Made by a program: the position numbers and the translations under genes. From Roseateles_C aquae (GTDB lineage: Bacteria > Pseudomonadota > Gammaproteobacteria > Burkholderiales > Burkholderiaceae_C), in assembly GCF_032337115.1 (NCBI RefSeq), contig NZ_JAVXZY010000001.1:868001-932000 (forward strand): a DNA stretch of 64,000 nucleotides, given 5' to 3'. Under the pieces are notes generated by a model. The model saw only the letters and a list, made by a program, of their open reading frames with translations, was not told where the DNA came from and ran no database searches. Positions 16,563 to 24,867 of the stretch are shown here, piece after piece. Positions within the stretch are counted from its first letter, which is position 1, and each line of letters starts with the position of its first letter.

Positions 16563-19421
16563 ATGCCTGCCCGACCCGCCTCCGCCCGCCGCCCAACCGC
16601 CAAAGCCACCAGCGCCAGCAAGCCCACTGCGCGCCAGCAGGTGCTGGACAAGAACCAGCCGCTGATGGACGACATCCGCCTGCTGGGCCGCATCCTCGGC
16701 GAGGTGATCCGCGAGCAGGAAGGTCGTGAGTCCTACGAGCTGATCGAGCGCATCCGCAAGCTTTCGGTGGCCTACCGCCACAAGGCCGATGCACAGGCCG
16801 GCAAGGCCTTTGACAAGCAGCTCAAGAGCCTGTCCGGCGAGCAGGCGGTCAGCGTGATCCGTGCCTTCAGCTATTTCTCGCATCTGGCCAATATTGCCGA
16901 GGATCGCCACCATGTGCGCCGCCGCGAGATCCACGAGCGCGCCGGCAGCCTGCAGGCCGGCTCGCTGGCCTACTGCATGGAGCGCCTGCATGAGGCCGGC
17001 GTGCGGCCCAACGAGGTGGCCAAGACGCTGCAGCATGGCTTCATCTCGCCGGTGCTGACCGCGCACCCGACCGAGGTGCAGCGCAAAAGCATTCTGGACG
17101 CCGAACGCGCCATCGCCGAGTTGGTGGAACAACGTGAACGGCTGCACACCGAGCGCGAGCGGCGCGACAACGAGGGCCTGATCCGCGCCCGCATCACCCA
17201 GCTCTGGCAGACCCGGATGCTGCGCTACTCCAAGCTGACCGTAGCCGACGAGATCGAGAACGCGCTGTCCTACTACCACGCGACCTTTCTGCGCCAGATT
17301 CCACGCCTCTACGCCGAGCTGGAAGAGGCCCTGCCCGGCCATGAGCTGAACAGCTTTCTGCGCATGGGCCACTGGATAGGCGGCGACCGTGATGGCAATC
17401 CCAACGTCACCGCCACCACCTTGCGCCATGCGCTCAAGCGCCAGAGCGAGGTGGCGCTGCGCCATTACCTGACCGAGCTGCATGAGCTGGGCGCCGAGCT
17501 GTCGATCTCGGCGCGGCTGGCCCAGGTCAGCCCGGCGATGCAGGCCCTGGCCGAGCGCAGCCCGGACCGCAACGAACACCGCATGGACGAGCCCTACCGC
17601 CGCGCGCTGACCGGCATGTACGCGCGTCTGGCCGCCACGCTGCACGCGCTGACCGGTACCGAGGCGCTGCGTCACGCGGTGGCGCCGCAAGACCCCTACC
17701 TGAGCCCGGAAGAGCTGCTGGCCGATCTGCGCACCATCGAGGCCTCGCTGAAGAGCCATCATGCCGAGGCCCTGATCGCGCCGCGGCTCAAGCCGCTGCA
17801 GCGCGCCATCCAGGTGTTCGGCTTCCACCTCGCCACGCTGGACCTGCGCCAGAGCTCGGACCAACACGAAGCGGTGATTGCCGAGCTGCTGGCCGCCGCC
17901 CGCATCACGCCCGACTACAGCGCGCTGAGTGAAGCCGAGCGCCGCTCACTCTTGCTGCAATTGCTCAACGACGCCCGGCCGCTGCGCGTGATCGGCGCGG
18001 TCTACAGCGAGCGGGCCGAATCCGAGCTGGCCATCTTCAGCGCCGCCCGCGAGGCGCTGCAACGCTTTGGCCGCGAGGCGATCCGCCACTACATCATTTC
18101 GCACACCGAGTCGGTCAGCGATCTGCTTGAGGTGATGCTGCTGCTGAAGGAAGCCGGCCTGCTGCGCGGCACGCTGGACGGCGAGGCCATCAGCGATGTG
18201 ATCGTCTCGCCGCTGTTCGAAACGATTGGCGATCTGCGCGAGGCGCCGGCCATCATGGCCGCCTTCTACGCCCTGCCTGGCATCGCGGCGCTGATCCAGC
18301 GCTCCGGGGTTGGCAATGTCGGCGAGCAGGACATCATGCTGGGCTACTCCGACTCCAACAAGGACGGCGGCATGTTCACCAGCTCCTGGGAGCTCTACCG
18401 CGCCGAGATCGCGCTGGTGGACCTGTTCACCGCGCTGAAGGCCGAGCACGGCATCAGCCTGCGCCTGTTCCACGGCCGCGGCGGCACCGTCGGCCGTGGC
18501 GGCGGCCCGAGCTACCAGGCCATCCTGGCCCAGCCGCCGGGCACGGTAAACGGCCAGATCCGCCTGACCGAACAGGGCGAGGTGATCGCCTCCAAATACG
18601 CCAATCCCGAGATCGGCCGGCGCAATCTGGAGACCCTGGTCGCGGCCACGCTGGAAGCCACGCTGCTGCACCCGACCAAGAGCGCGCCCAAGGCCTTTCT
18701 GGCCGCCGCGCAGCAGCTCTCGGACGCCAGCTTCGCCGCCTACCGCGGCCTGGTCTACGACACCAAGGGCTTTGCCGACTACTTCTTTGCCGCCACGCCG
18801 ATCCGCGAAATTGCCGAGCTGAACATCGGCTCGCGGCCGGCCTCGCGCAAGGCCACCCGGGCCATCGAAGACCTGCGCGCCATTCCCTGGGGCTTCAGCT
18901 GGGGCCAGGCCCGTGTGGCGCTACCCGGCTGGGCCGGCTTCGGCTCCGGTGTCGAGGCCTTCCTGACGCAAGACCCGGCCCAGCGCGCGCAAAACCTGAC
19001 CCTCTTGCGCCGCATGCTCAAGCAATGGCCCTTCTTCCAGGCCCTGCTGTCCAATCTGGACATGGTGCTGGCCAAGACCGATCTGGGCCTGGCCCAGCGC
19101 TATGTCGATCTGGTCGAGGACAAGCGCCTGGGCAAGCGCATCTTCGCTGCCATCGAGGCCGAGTTCCGCCGCACGCAGGAGGCGCTGACGCTGATCACCG
19201 GCGAACCCAAACGCCTGGCCTCCAACCCGGCACTGGCCCGCTCGATCGAGCACCGCTTCCCCTATATCGACCCGCTCAACCATCTGCAGGTCGAGCTGAT
19301 GCGCCGCTACCGCGCCATCCCGCTGGAACAGCGCGCCGCCGACCCCAGCCTGGAACGCGTGCAGCGCGGCATCCACCTGTCGATCAACGGCATCGCGGCC
19401 GGCCTGCGCAACACCGGCTGA
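16563..19421 (+). CDS. ppc: Phosphoenolpyruvate carboxylase
   Basis: Carboxylates phosphoenolpyruvate to oxaloacetate, refilling the TCA cycle. The catalytic His region VLTAHPTEVQRKS and the FHGRGGTVGRGGGPSYQAI loop are intact, as is GYSDSNKDGGMFTSSWELYRAE. The C-terminus NGIAAGLRNTG is the conserved end that forms part of the allosteric aspartate site. I chose the ATG at 16563 (MPARPASARRPTAKATS), giving 952 residues, with a weak GGA upstream; an in-frame ATG at 16476 would give 981. The basic, Ala/Thr-rich first 30 residues are not conserved in either case. Its 3' end faces the next minus-strand gene across 19 bases. Confidence 0.96.
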   Translation: MPARPASARRPTAKATSASKPTARQQVLDKNQPLMDDIRLLGRILGEVIREQEGRESYELIERIRKLSVAYRHKADAQAGKAFDKQLKSLSGEQAVSVIRAFSYFSHLANIAEDRHHVRRREIHERAGSLQAGSLAYCMERLHEAGVRPNEVAKTLQHGFISPVLTAHPTEVQRKSILDAERAIAELVEQRERLHTERERRDNEGLIRARITQLWQTRMLRYSKLTVADEIENALSYYHATFLRQIPRLYAELEEALPGHELNSFLRMGHWIGGDRDGNPNVTATTLRHALKRQSEVALRHYLTELHELGAELSISARLAQVSPAMQALAERSPDRNEHRMDEPYRRALTGMYARLAATLHALTGTEALRHAVAPQDPYLSPEELLADLRTIEASLKSHHAEALIAPRLKPLQRAIQVFGFHLATLDLRQSSDQHEAVIAELLAAARITPDYSALSEAERRSLLLQLLNDARPLRVIGAVYSERAESELAIFSAAREALQRFGREAIRHYIISHTESVSDLLEVMLLLKEAGLLRGTLDGEAISDVIVSPLFETIGDLREAPAIMAAFYALPGIAALIQRSGVGNVGEQDIMLGYSDSNKDGGMFTSSWELYRAEIALVDLFTALKAEHGISLRLFHGRGGTVGRGGGPSYQAILAQPPGTVNGQIRLTEQGEVIASKYANPEIGRRNLETLVAATLEATLLHPTKSAPKAFLAAAQQLSDASFAAYRGLVYDTKGFADYFFAATPIREIAELNIGSRPASRKATRAIEDLRAIPWGFSWGQARVALPGWAGFGSGVEAFLTQDPAQRAQNLTLLRRMLKQWPFFQALLSNLDMVLAKTDLGLAQRYVDLVEDKRLGKRIFAAIEAEFRRTQEALTLITGEPKRLASNPALARSIEHRFPYIDPLNHLQVELMRRYRAIPLEQRAADPSLERVQRGIHLSINGIAAGLRNTG

Positions 19422-19440
19422 GCCCCGCTGCCGTGCGGGC

Positions 19441-20754
19441 TCAAACCGGCGGATCGAGCAGGCCGCGGCGCTGCTGCTGGCGAAAGCGCGCCGCCCAGGC
19501 GGCCTGATCGATGCCGCGCTCGCGCATCTGCTCGTGCAGCACCCCGGCCTCGCCGCGCTGTGCCAGCGCATGCAGCTGGGCCCGCGCGGCCGGCTGCTGG
19601 GTGCAGGACTGGCTGGCCTCGGCCTGCAGCGCCGACACCTCGCCGCTCCACTGTCGCATGGCCTCCAGCTGCTCGGCCCGCGCCGGCCAGGGCCTAGCGC
19701 GTTCCAGCCCGGCCATGCGCCGCACCAGGCCCAGGGCCATCCCCTGCTCCAGCATGTTGTCACTGGCCCAGAGTTGCTCGGCCGCCTGCTCGCAGGCCGC
19801 GCGCACCGCTGCCTCGCTGCGGCCCTGGCACGCATTCATCAGCGGCGCATAGGACGGTGAGGTCCAGGTGAAGAACAGGGCCTGCATCAATTCCAGCTCG
19901 ATCTGCTGGCGCAAGCCGGGCTGTGGCGTCTGCGGCAGCTGCAGCAGCTGGATCAGGCTGTGCTGCGCATAGCTGCGCACATAGCGGGCCTGCGCCAAGC
20001 CAGCGAGCTGGGCACGCCAGTCGTCGCCGGCCCAGCGACCATTGACACTGCGCACCCGCCACAGCCAGGCATGCAGATTGCCCGGCTCGATGCTGGCCCA
20101 GCGCCCACCATCAAGCTGCTGGCAGCCGGCCGGGCCCAGGCAGGGCAGCTGCAAGGCCACCGCCAGCGCGGCCGGATCAGCGGCGCTGAGGCTGAGCTGC
20201 AGCAATGCCTGCGCGGCCCGTTCGCGTTGCGCCACCGGCGCATCACTGCGCACCACCAACAGCTCCGCCAAGGCCTGGGCCAAGGGCTCCGGCCGCAAGC
20301 GCAGCTGTTCGGCCCAGCGCAGCGCAATCGCGGTGCGCAAGGCGGTGATGCGCCGGCCCCAGCCGGGCTCGGCATCGCTGCCGTGTGGGGCGTCTGAGGT
20401 CGGGCTTGACGAAGCGGCGGCCGGGTCGATCGGCTGCAGCTCGCGTTCGAACTGCCAGTGCCCCTGGCCGCACCAACGGGCATCAAGCGCCTCGGCCGCC
20501 GGGCCGTCCAACAGCGGCGACGCCTCGTTCAGGCCCTGCTCCACGCGCAGCCGCGCCGCGCTGGCCTGTTCGGCCAATTCCCATGGGCCAGGAGCTCCGG
20601 ATCTGATTCCAGCGCCAGGGGGCTGCTGCCGCAAGGCGGCCTCGGGATCGAGGGCAGGCGCTTCGGTCAGCGGTGCAGGTCTGAGCATGGCCCAGCACGC
20701 CAGAACGGCGGCTGCCATCACCAATCCCCGGCGCACCCAGTGCCGCCCTGCCAT
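19441..20754 (-). CDS. Hypothetical exported or membrane-anchored helical protein
   Basis: I do not recognise a family. The 437-residue product starts MAGRHWVRRGLVMAAAVLACWAM, a basic patch and one hydrophobic segment (about 9-22), so it is exported or anchored in the inner membrane. The rest is Ala/Leu/Gln-rich and helical, with two Cys-containing segments near DARWCGQGHW and LPCLGPAGCQQL. The start at 20754 has AAGGGAG 6 bases upstream; a longer frame exists upstream but reads as noncoding. It is divergent from the first sigma-factor gene (202 bases between starts) and could belong to the same regulatory neighbourhood. Confidence 0.65.
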   Translation of the reverse strand: MAGRHWVRRGLVMAAAVLACWAMLRPAPLTEAPALDPEAALRQQPPGAGIRSGAPGPWELAEQASAARLRVEQGLNEASPLLDGPAAEALDARWCGQGHWQFERELQPIDPAAASSSPTSDAPHGSDAEPGWGRRITALRTAIALRWAEQLRLRPEPLAQALAELLVVRSDAPVAQRERAAQALLQLSLSAADPAALAVALQLPCLGPAGCQQLDGGRWASIEPGNLHAWLWRVRSVNGRWAGDDWRAQLAGLAQARYVRSYAQHSLIQLLQLPQTPQPGLRQQIELELMQALFFTWTSPSYAPLMNACQGRSEAAVRAACEQAAEQLWASDNMLEQGMALGLVRRMAGLERARPWPARAEQLEAMRQWSGEVSALQAEASQSCTQQPAARAQLHALAQRGEAGVLHEQMRERGIDQAAWAARFRQQQRRGLLDPPV

Positions 20755-20956
20755 ACCACTCCCTTGCGGCTGTCTATGCCCGCTTATCTGCAAGCAAGAT
20801 ACACCAAGCCGATGACGATGCCCAGCCGGCGACGCGGCGCCTGAATCATCTAACATCGCAGCACAACAGCATGGGACGGAGGGCCTGGCCGGCGCCCAGT
20901 CGCGCAAAGCGCAAACGCGCTTTTGCGGTGGCAACGCCAGGCCGGCCAAGACAGCA

Positions 20957-21556
20957 ATGAACGAGGACGCATATCCATCCACCTCTACGGGCAGCAGCGG
21001 GCATGACCTGACCCTCTTGCTGCTGGCCTGGAAGCATGGCGACGCCAGCGCCTTCGAGCGCCTGGCTCACGCGGTGCACCAGGAATTCCTGCGCATGGCC
21101 GGCGCCCGGCTGCGCGGCCACGACCCGCTGACGCTGACGCGCGGCGATGTCGTCAACGAGGCCATGCTGCGCCTGATGCAGGCCTCCACCGACTGGCAGA
21201 ACCGCGATCACTTCTTCGCCATTGCCTCGCTGACCATGCGCAGCGTGCTGCGCGAACATGCCCGCGCCCGCCTGGCCGACAAGCGCGGCGGCCAGCGCGT
21301 GCAGATGACGCTGGACGACGAGGCATTTGGCGAGGAATCGATGGCAGCCGACCTGTTGACGCTGGACGCGCTGCTGACCCAGCTCTCGCACGACGACGAG
21401 CGCAGCGCCCGCGTGCTGGAGATGAGCTATTTCAACGGCCTGCAGCGCGAGGCCATCGCCGAGGTGCTGGACATCTCGGTGCCCACCGTCGACCGCGAGC
21501 TGCGCTTTGCCCGCGCCTGGCTGGCCGAGCAACTCGGGCGCGAGCTGCAGGCGTGA
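20957..21556 (+). CDS. ECF-type sigma factor, module 1
   Basis: 199-residue sigma-70 family protein with region 2 (about 30-100) and region 4 (about 130-190, ending in the helix-turn-helix LDISVPTVDRELRFARAWLAE). The sequence resembles the sigma family TIGR02999, usually encoded beside Ser/Thr kinases. Region 2.2 reads LTLTRGDVVNEAMLRLM instead of the usual acidic DAEDLVQE pattern; T59 and T61 lie where kinase-activated ECFs such as Vibrio EcfP are phosphorylated (from memory, by analogy). No anti-sigma factor is nearby. Its TGA overlaps the GTG start of the kinase by 4 bases, so sigma and kinase are cotranslated. Confidence 0.9.
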   Translation: MNEDAYPSTSTGSSGHDLTLLLLAWKHGDASAFERLAHAVHQEFLRMAGARLRGHDPLTLTRGDVVNEAMLRLMQASTDWQNRDHFFAIASLTMRSVLREHARARLADKRGGQRVQMTLDDEAFGEESMAADLLTLDALLTQLSHDDERSARVLEMSYFNGLQREAIAEVLDISVPTVDRELRFARAWLAEQLGRELQA

Positions 21557-24153
21557 TCACCATCCAGACCCAGCCGCCGCCGGTTCGGCCCGACCCGGCA
21601 CTGCGCCAGGTCAAGGCCCTGTTCAACCAGCTCTGCGACCTCACCGATCCGGCCGAGCAGCAGGCCCGACTGCAGCAGGAGGCGGTGCCGCCGGAGCTGG
21701 CTGAGCGCGTGCTGGCCCTGCTGCGCCTGGACACCCAGCACAGCACCCGCGTCGCCCCGGCGGTGCAGCAGATGGCACGCAGTGCCGCCAGCCAGGCCGA
21801 ACGCGCCCAGGTGCTGCCGCCCGGCAGCCGGCTGGGCGCCTGGACGCTGCAGAGTCCGCTGGGCCAGGGCGGCATGGGCACCGTCTACCTGGCCGAGCGC
21901 GGCGATGGCCATTACGAGCAGCGCGCCGCCGTCAAGCTGCTGCGCGGCTTCAGCAGCCCCGAGGCGCTGGCCCAGCTCAGCCGTGAACGGCAGATCCTGG
22001 CCCGGCTCAAGCACCCGCATATCGCCCGCCTGATCGATGGTGGCAGCACCGCGGACGGCCAGCCCTTTCTGGTCATGGACCACATCGCTGGTCAGCGCAT
22101 CGATGCCTGGCTGCGCCAGCGCTACGCCGGGGCCGTGGCCGAGCCCGACCCGTCAGGGGCCGGCATCGACGCCTGCCTGACGCTGTTCCGCCAGGTCTGC
22201 GACGCTGTGGCCCACGCCCACCAGCAACAGATCATTCACTGCGACATCAAGCCGGGCAATGTGCTCGTCGACGACGAGGGCCGCGCGATGCTGCTGGACT
22301 TCGGCATCGCCCAGCTGCCCGGGCGTGACGACGGTGGCCGCCAGGCGCTGACGCCGCGCTATGCCAGCCCCGAGCAGCAGGCCGGCGAGGCCGCCAGCGC
22401 GGTGTCGGACATCTACAGCCTGGGCCGCCTGCTGGAAGACCTGCTCGACCTGCTGCCGGCCTACTGGCAGCTGCCCGCCGCCCGCCGCGCCGAGCTGGCT
22501 GCCATCATTGCCCGCGCCTGCCGCGCCGATCCGGCCCAGCGCTACACCAACGTCGCCGCGCTGCTGGCCGATCTGCAGGCCTACCAGCAGCAGCAACCGG
22601 TGCACGCCGCCAGCGGCGGCTGGGCCTACCGGGCCTACAAGCGGCTGCGCCGCCGCTGGCCCTGGGTGCTGGCCGGCAGCGCTGCCCTCGGACTCAGCCT
22701 GGCCTTCACGCTGCGTCTGGTCCATGAGCGCGACCGCGCCGAGGCCGCCCGGCTGCAGGCGCTGGATGAGGCCGCCAAGGCCCAGGCCGTGCGCCAGGTC
22801 GTGATCGGCATCTTCGAGGACTTCGACCCTTTCATCATCGGCCGCAAGCCCAAGTCCTTCGCCGAGTTCGTTGACGACGCGCGGCGCCGCGTCGATGCCG
22901 ATCTTGGCACGCAGCCGCAGGTGCAGGCCGAGCTCAAGCATGTGCTGGGCCTGGTCTACCAGCGCAGCGGCCGTTCGACCGAGGCCATCACCCTGTTCGA
23001 ACAGGCGCTGGCCCTACGGCGCGCGCAGCCTGAGCGTAATTTCGCCGTGGAGGCCGAGCTGCTGCACGAGACCACGGTGGCCATGGTCAACACCGGCATG
23101 GCGGCCCGCACGCTGCCGCTGGCCCGCCAGGCCCTGCTGCTGCGCGAGCAGGCCAGGCCGATCAATGGCAGCCTGCTCGGCGATTCGCTGGCGGCCCTGG
23201 GCCTGGTGCTCACCAAGCTCAGCCATTTCGACGAGGCCCGGCCGCTGTACGAGCGCGCGCTGCAGGTGCGCGAGGCGGCCGATGGCGCCGGCTCGGCCAA
23301 GGTCGCCTCGGCCCTGCACAGCCTGGGCGCGCTGGCCGAACGGGAGCAGCGCTATGCCGAGGGCCAGCAGTACCTGGAGCGTTCACTGGCGCTGAAGGCC
23401 AAGCTGCTGCCCCCCGAGCACCCCTACACGCTGAACTCACGCCACATGCTGGCACTGTGCCTGTTGGGCCAGGGCCAGGTCGAGCCAGCCGTGCGGCTGC
23501 TGCGCGAGGTGCTGCGCCAGCGCAGCAGCGTGCACGGCGAGGCCAGCGTGTTTGCCGCCGAAACCCGCAGCGCCTTGGCGCGGGCCTTGCAGGCCGTGCC
23601 GGCCGCAGGCAGCGCCACGGCCCGCGCCGAGGCCGAGGCCTTGCTGCGCCAGAACCTGGCCCAGTTCGCCACAGATCCCGGCCGGCGCAGCAGCCTCTAC
23701 GCCGCCGATCTGGCCGAGCTCGCCCGCCTGCTGGCGCGCACAACGGGCAAGGGCGCCGAGGCCCTCGCCGCGGCGCGCGAAGCGCTGGAGATTCTGCAAA
23801 GCCAGCCCGCCCAGGATCGCGTGGCCATCGCGCAGCTACAACTCGACCTGGCCGAGCAACTGATCAAGGACGGCGCGCTCAGCGCCGCCGCCGAACCGCT
23901 GCAAGCCGCCCAGGCAACGCTGGCGCTGCGCCACTGGGCCGCCAGCCACAGCCTGGCGCTGCGCCCCACGCTGCTGCAGGCGCGCTGGCAGCTGGCCAGC
24001 GGCCAGGCCCCGGCCGCGCTGGCCACGCTGCAGCCCGTGCTGCCATTGCCCGCGCTGGCAGCGGATGCCGAGCAGGCCTTGCAGGCGCTGCTGGCCGACT
24101 TGCGCCGCAGCGGCCTGCAGGTGCCGGCACGCGGCACGCCGGGGAAGGTCTGA
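21553..24153 (+). CDS. Transmembrane Ser/Thr kinase with C-terminal TPR region, module 1
   Basis: 866 residues, GTG start. A helical N-terminal region (1-90) precedes the kinase domain (about 95-345): glycine loop GQGGMGTVYLAE (104-115), K128 in AAVKLL, catalytic HCDIKPGN (229-236), DFG (249-251), SPEQQ (272-276) and DIYSLG (286-291). Cys before the catalytic Asp makes it non-RD. A basic patch and single membrane segment follow (about 363-390). Residues 400-866 are tetratricopeptide-type repeats, for example ALGLVLTKLSHFDEARPLYERALQV, predicted periplasmic. Likely role (inference): a periplasmic signal sensed by the TPR region controls phosphorylation of the partner sigma factor. It is paralogous to the kinase of module 2 throughout. 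Confidence 0.92.
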   Translation: MITIQTQPPPVRPDPALRQVKALFNQLCDLTDPAEQQARLQQEAVPPELAERVLALLRLDTQHSTRVAPAVQQMARSAASQAERAQVLPPGSRLGAWTLQSPLGQGGMGTVYLAERGDGHYEQRAAVKLLRGFSSPEALAQLSRERQILARLKHPHIARLIDGGSTADGQPFLVMDHIAGQRIDAWLRQRYAGAVAEPDPSGAGIDACLTLFRQVCDAVAHAHQQQIIHCDIKPGNVLVDDEGRAMLLDFGIAQLPGRDDGGRQALTPRYASPEQQAGEAASAVSDIYSLGRLLEDLLDLLPAYWQLPAARRAELAAIIARACRADPAQRYTNVAALLADLQAYQQQQPVHAASGGWAYRAYKRLRRRWPWVLAGSAALGLSLAFTLRLVHERDRAEAARLQALDEAAKAQAVRQVVIGIFEDFDPFIIGRKPKSFAEFVDDARRRVDADLGTQPQVQAELKHVLGLVYQRSGRSTEAITLFEQALALRRAQPERNFAVEAELLHETTVAMVNTGMAARTLPLARQALLLREQARPINGSLLGDSLAALGLVLTKLSHFDEARPLYERALQVREAADGAGSAKVASALHSLGALAEREQRYAEGQQYLERSLALKAKLLPPEHPYTLNSRHMLALCLLGQGQVEPAVRLLREVLRQRSSVHGEASVFAAETRSALARALQAVPAAGSATARAEAEALLRQNLAQFATDPGRRSSLYAADLAELARLLARTTGKGAEALAAAREALEILQSQPAQDRVAIAQLQLDLAEQLIKDGALSAAAEPLQAAQATLALRHWAASHSLALRPTLLQARWQLASGQAPAALATLQPVLPLPALAADAEQALQALLADLRRSGLQVPARGTPGKV

Positions 24154-24264
24154 GGGATGCCCCGCCGGCCGGCGCCGGCCTTGTTGTCAGCAGCGGTAAC
24201 AGCGATCATCGCCAGGGATCGGCGTCTATACACTGCACGCCGTTGCCGTTCAGCCCTGCCCACG

Positions 24265-24867
24265 ATGACGCCGCCGCCTGACGCCCCTGCCGCCACGGAC
24301 ACCACGCTCGACGCGATGACCCAGCTGCTGCATGCCTGGCAAGGCGGCAGCAGCGAGGCCTTTGGCCGCATCGTCCAGGCCCTGCATGCCGAGTTCCTGC
24401 GCATGGCGGCCTCGCGGCTGCGCGGTCATGACGACGCCTCGCTGAGCCGCGGCGATGTGGTCAACGAGGCCATGCTGCGGCTGATGAACAGCCCGGCCGA
24501 CTGGCAGAACCGCGCCCACTTCTTTGCCACCGTCTCGCTGACCATGCGCAGCGTGCTGCGCGAGCATGCCCGGGCCCGGCTGGCCGGCAAGCGCGATGGC
24601 GGCGACCGGGTCGAGCTGACGCTGGCCTCGGCCGAGCTGGGCGAGGAGGCCCAGGCCGCCGATCTGCTGACCTTGGACAAGCTGCTCGAGCGCCTCGGCC
24701 AGCACGATCCGCGCGCGATGCAGATCCTGGACATGACCTACTTCGCCGGCCTGCAGCGCCACGACATCGCCACCGTGCTCGGCGTCTCGGTGCCCACAGT
24801 GGACCGCGAGCTGCGCTTTGCCCGCGCCTGGCTGGTCGAGCGGCTGGGCCGCGAACTCGAAGCATGA
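24265..24867 (+). CDS. ECF-type sigma factor, module 2
   Basis: 200 residues from the ATG at 24265; a longer frame from 24157 is possible, but only the shorter form aligns with the module 1 sigma factor from its first residues. The two share near-identical blocks: EFLRMA, RLRGHD, RGDVVNEAMLRLM, LTMRSVLREHARARLA, VSVPTVDRELRFARAWL. Region 2.2 has ASLSRGDVVNEA, with S59 and S61 in exactly the places of T59 and T61 in module 1. No clear Shine-Dalgarno is seen. It begins 111 bases after the first kinase ends, and its TGA overlaps the second kinase's ATG (ATGA). Confidence 0.9.
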   Translation: MTPPPDAPAATDTTLDAMTQLLHAWQGGSSEAFGRIVQALHAEFLRMAASRLRGHDDASLSRGDVVNEAMLRLMNSPADWQNRAHFFATVSLTMRSVLREHARARLAGKRDGGDRVELTLASAELGEEAQAADLLTLDKLLERLGQHDPRAMQILDMTYFAGLQRHDIATVLGVSVPTVDRELRFARAWLVERLGRELEA

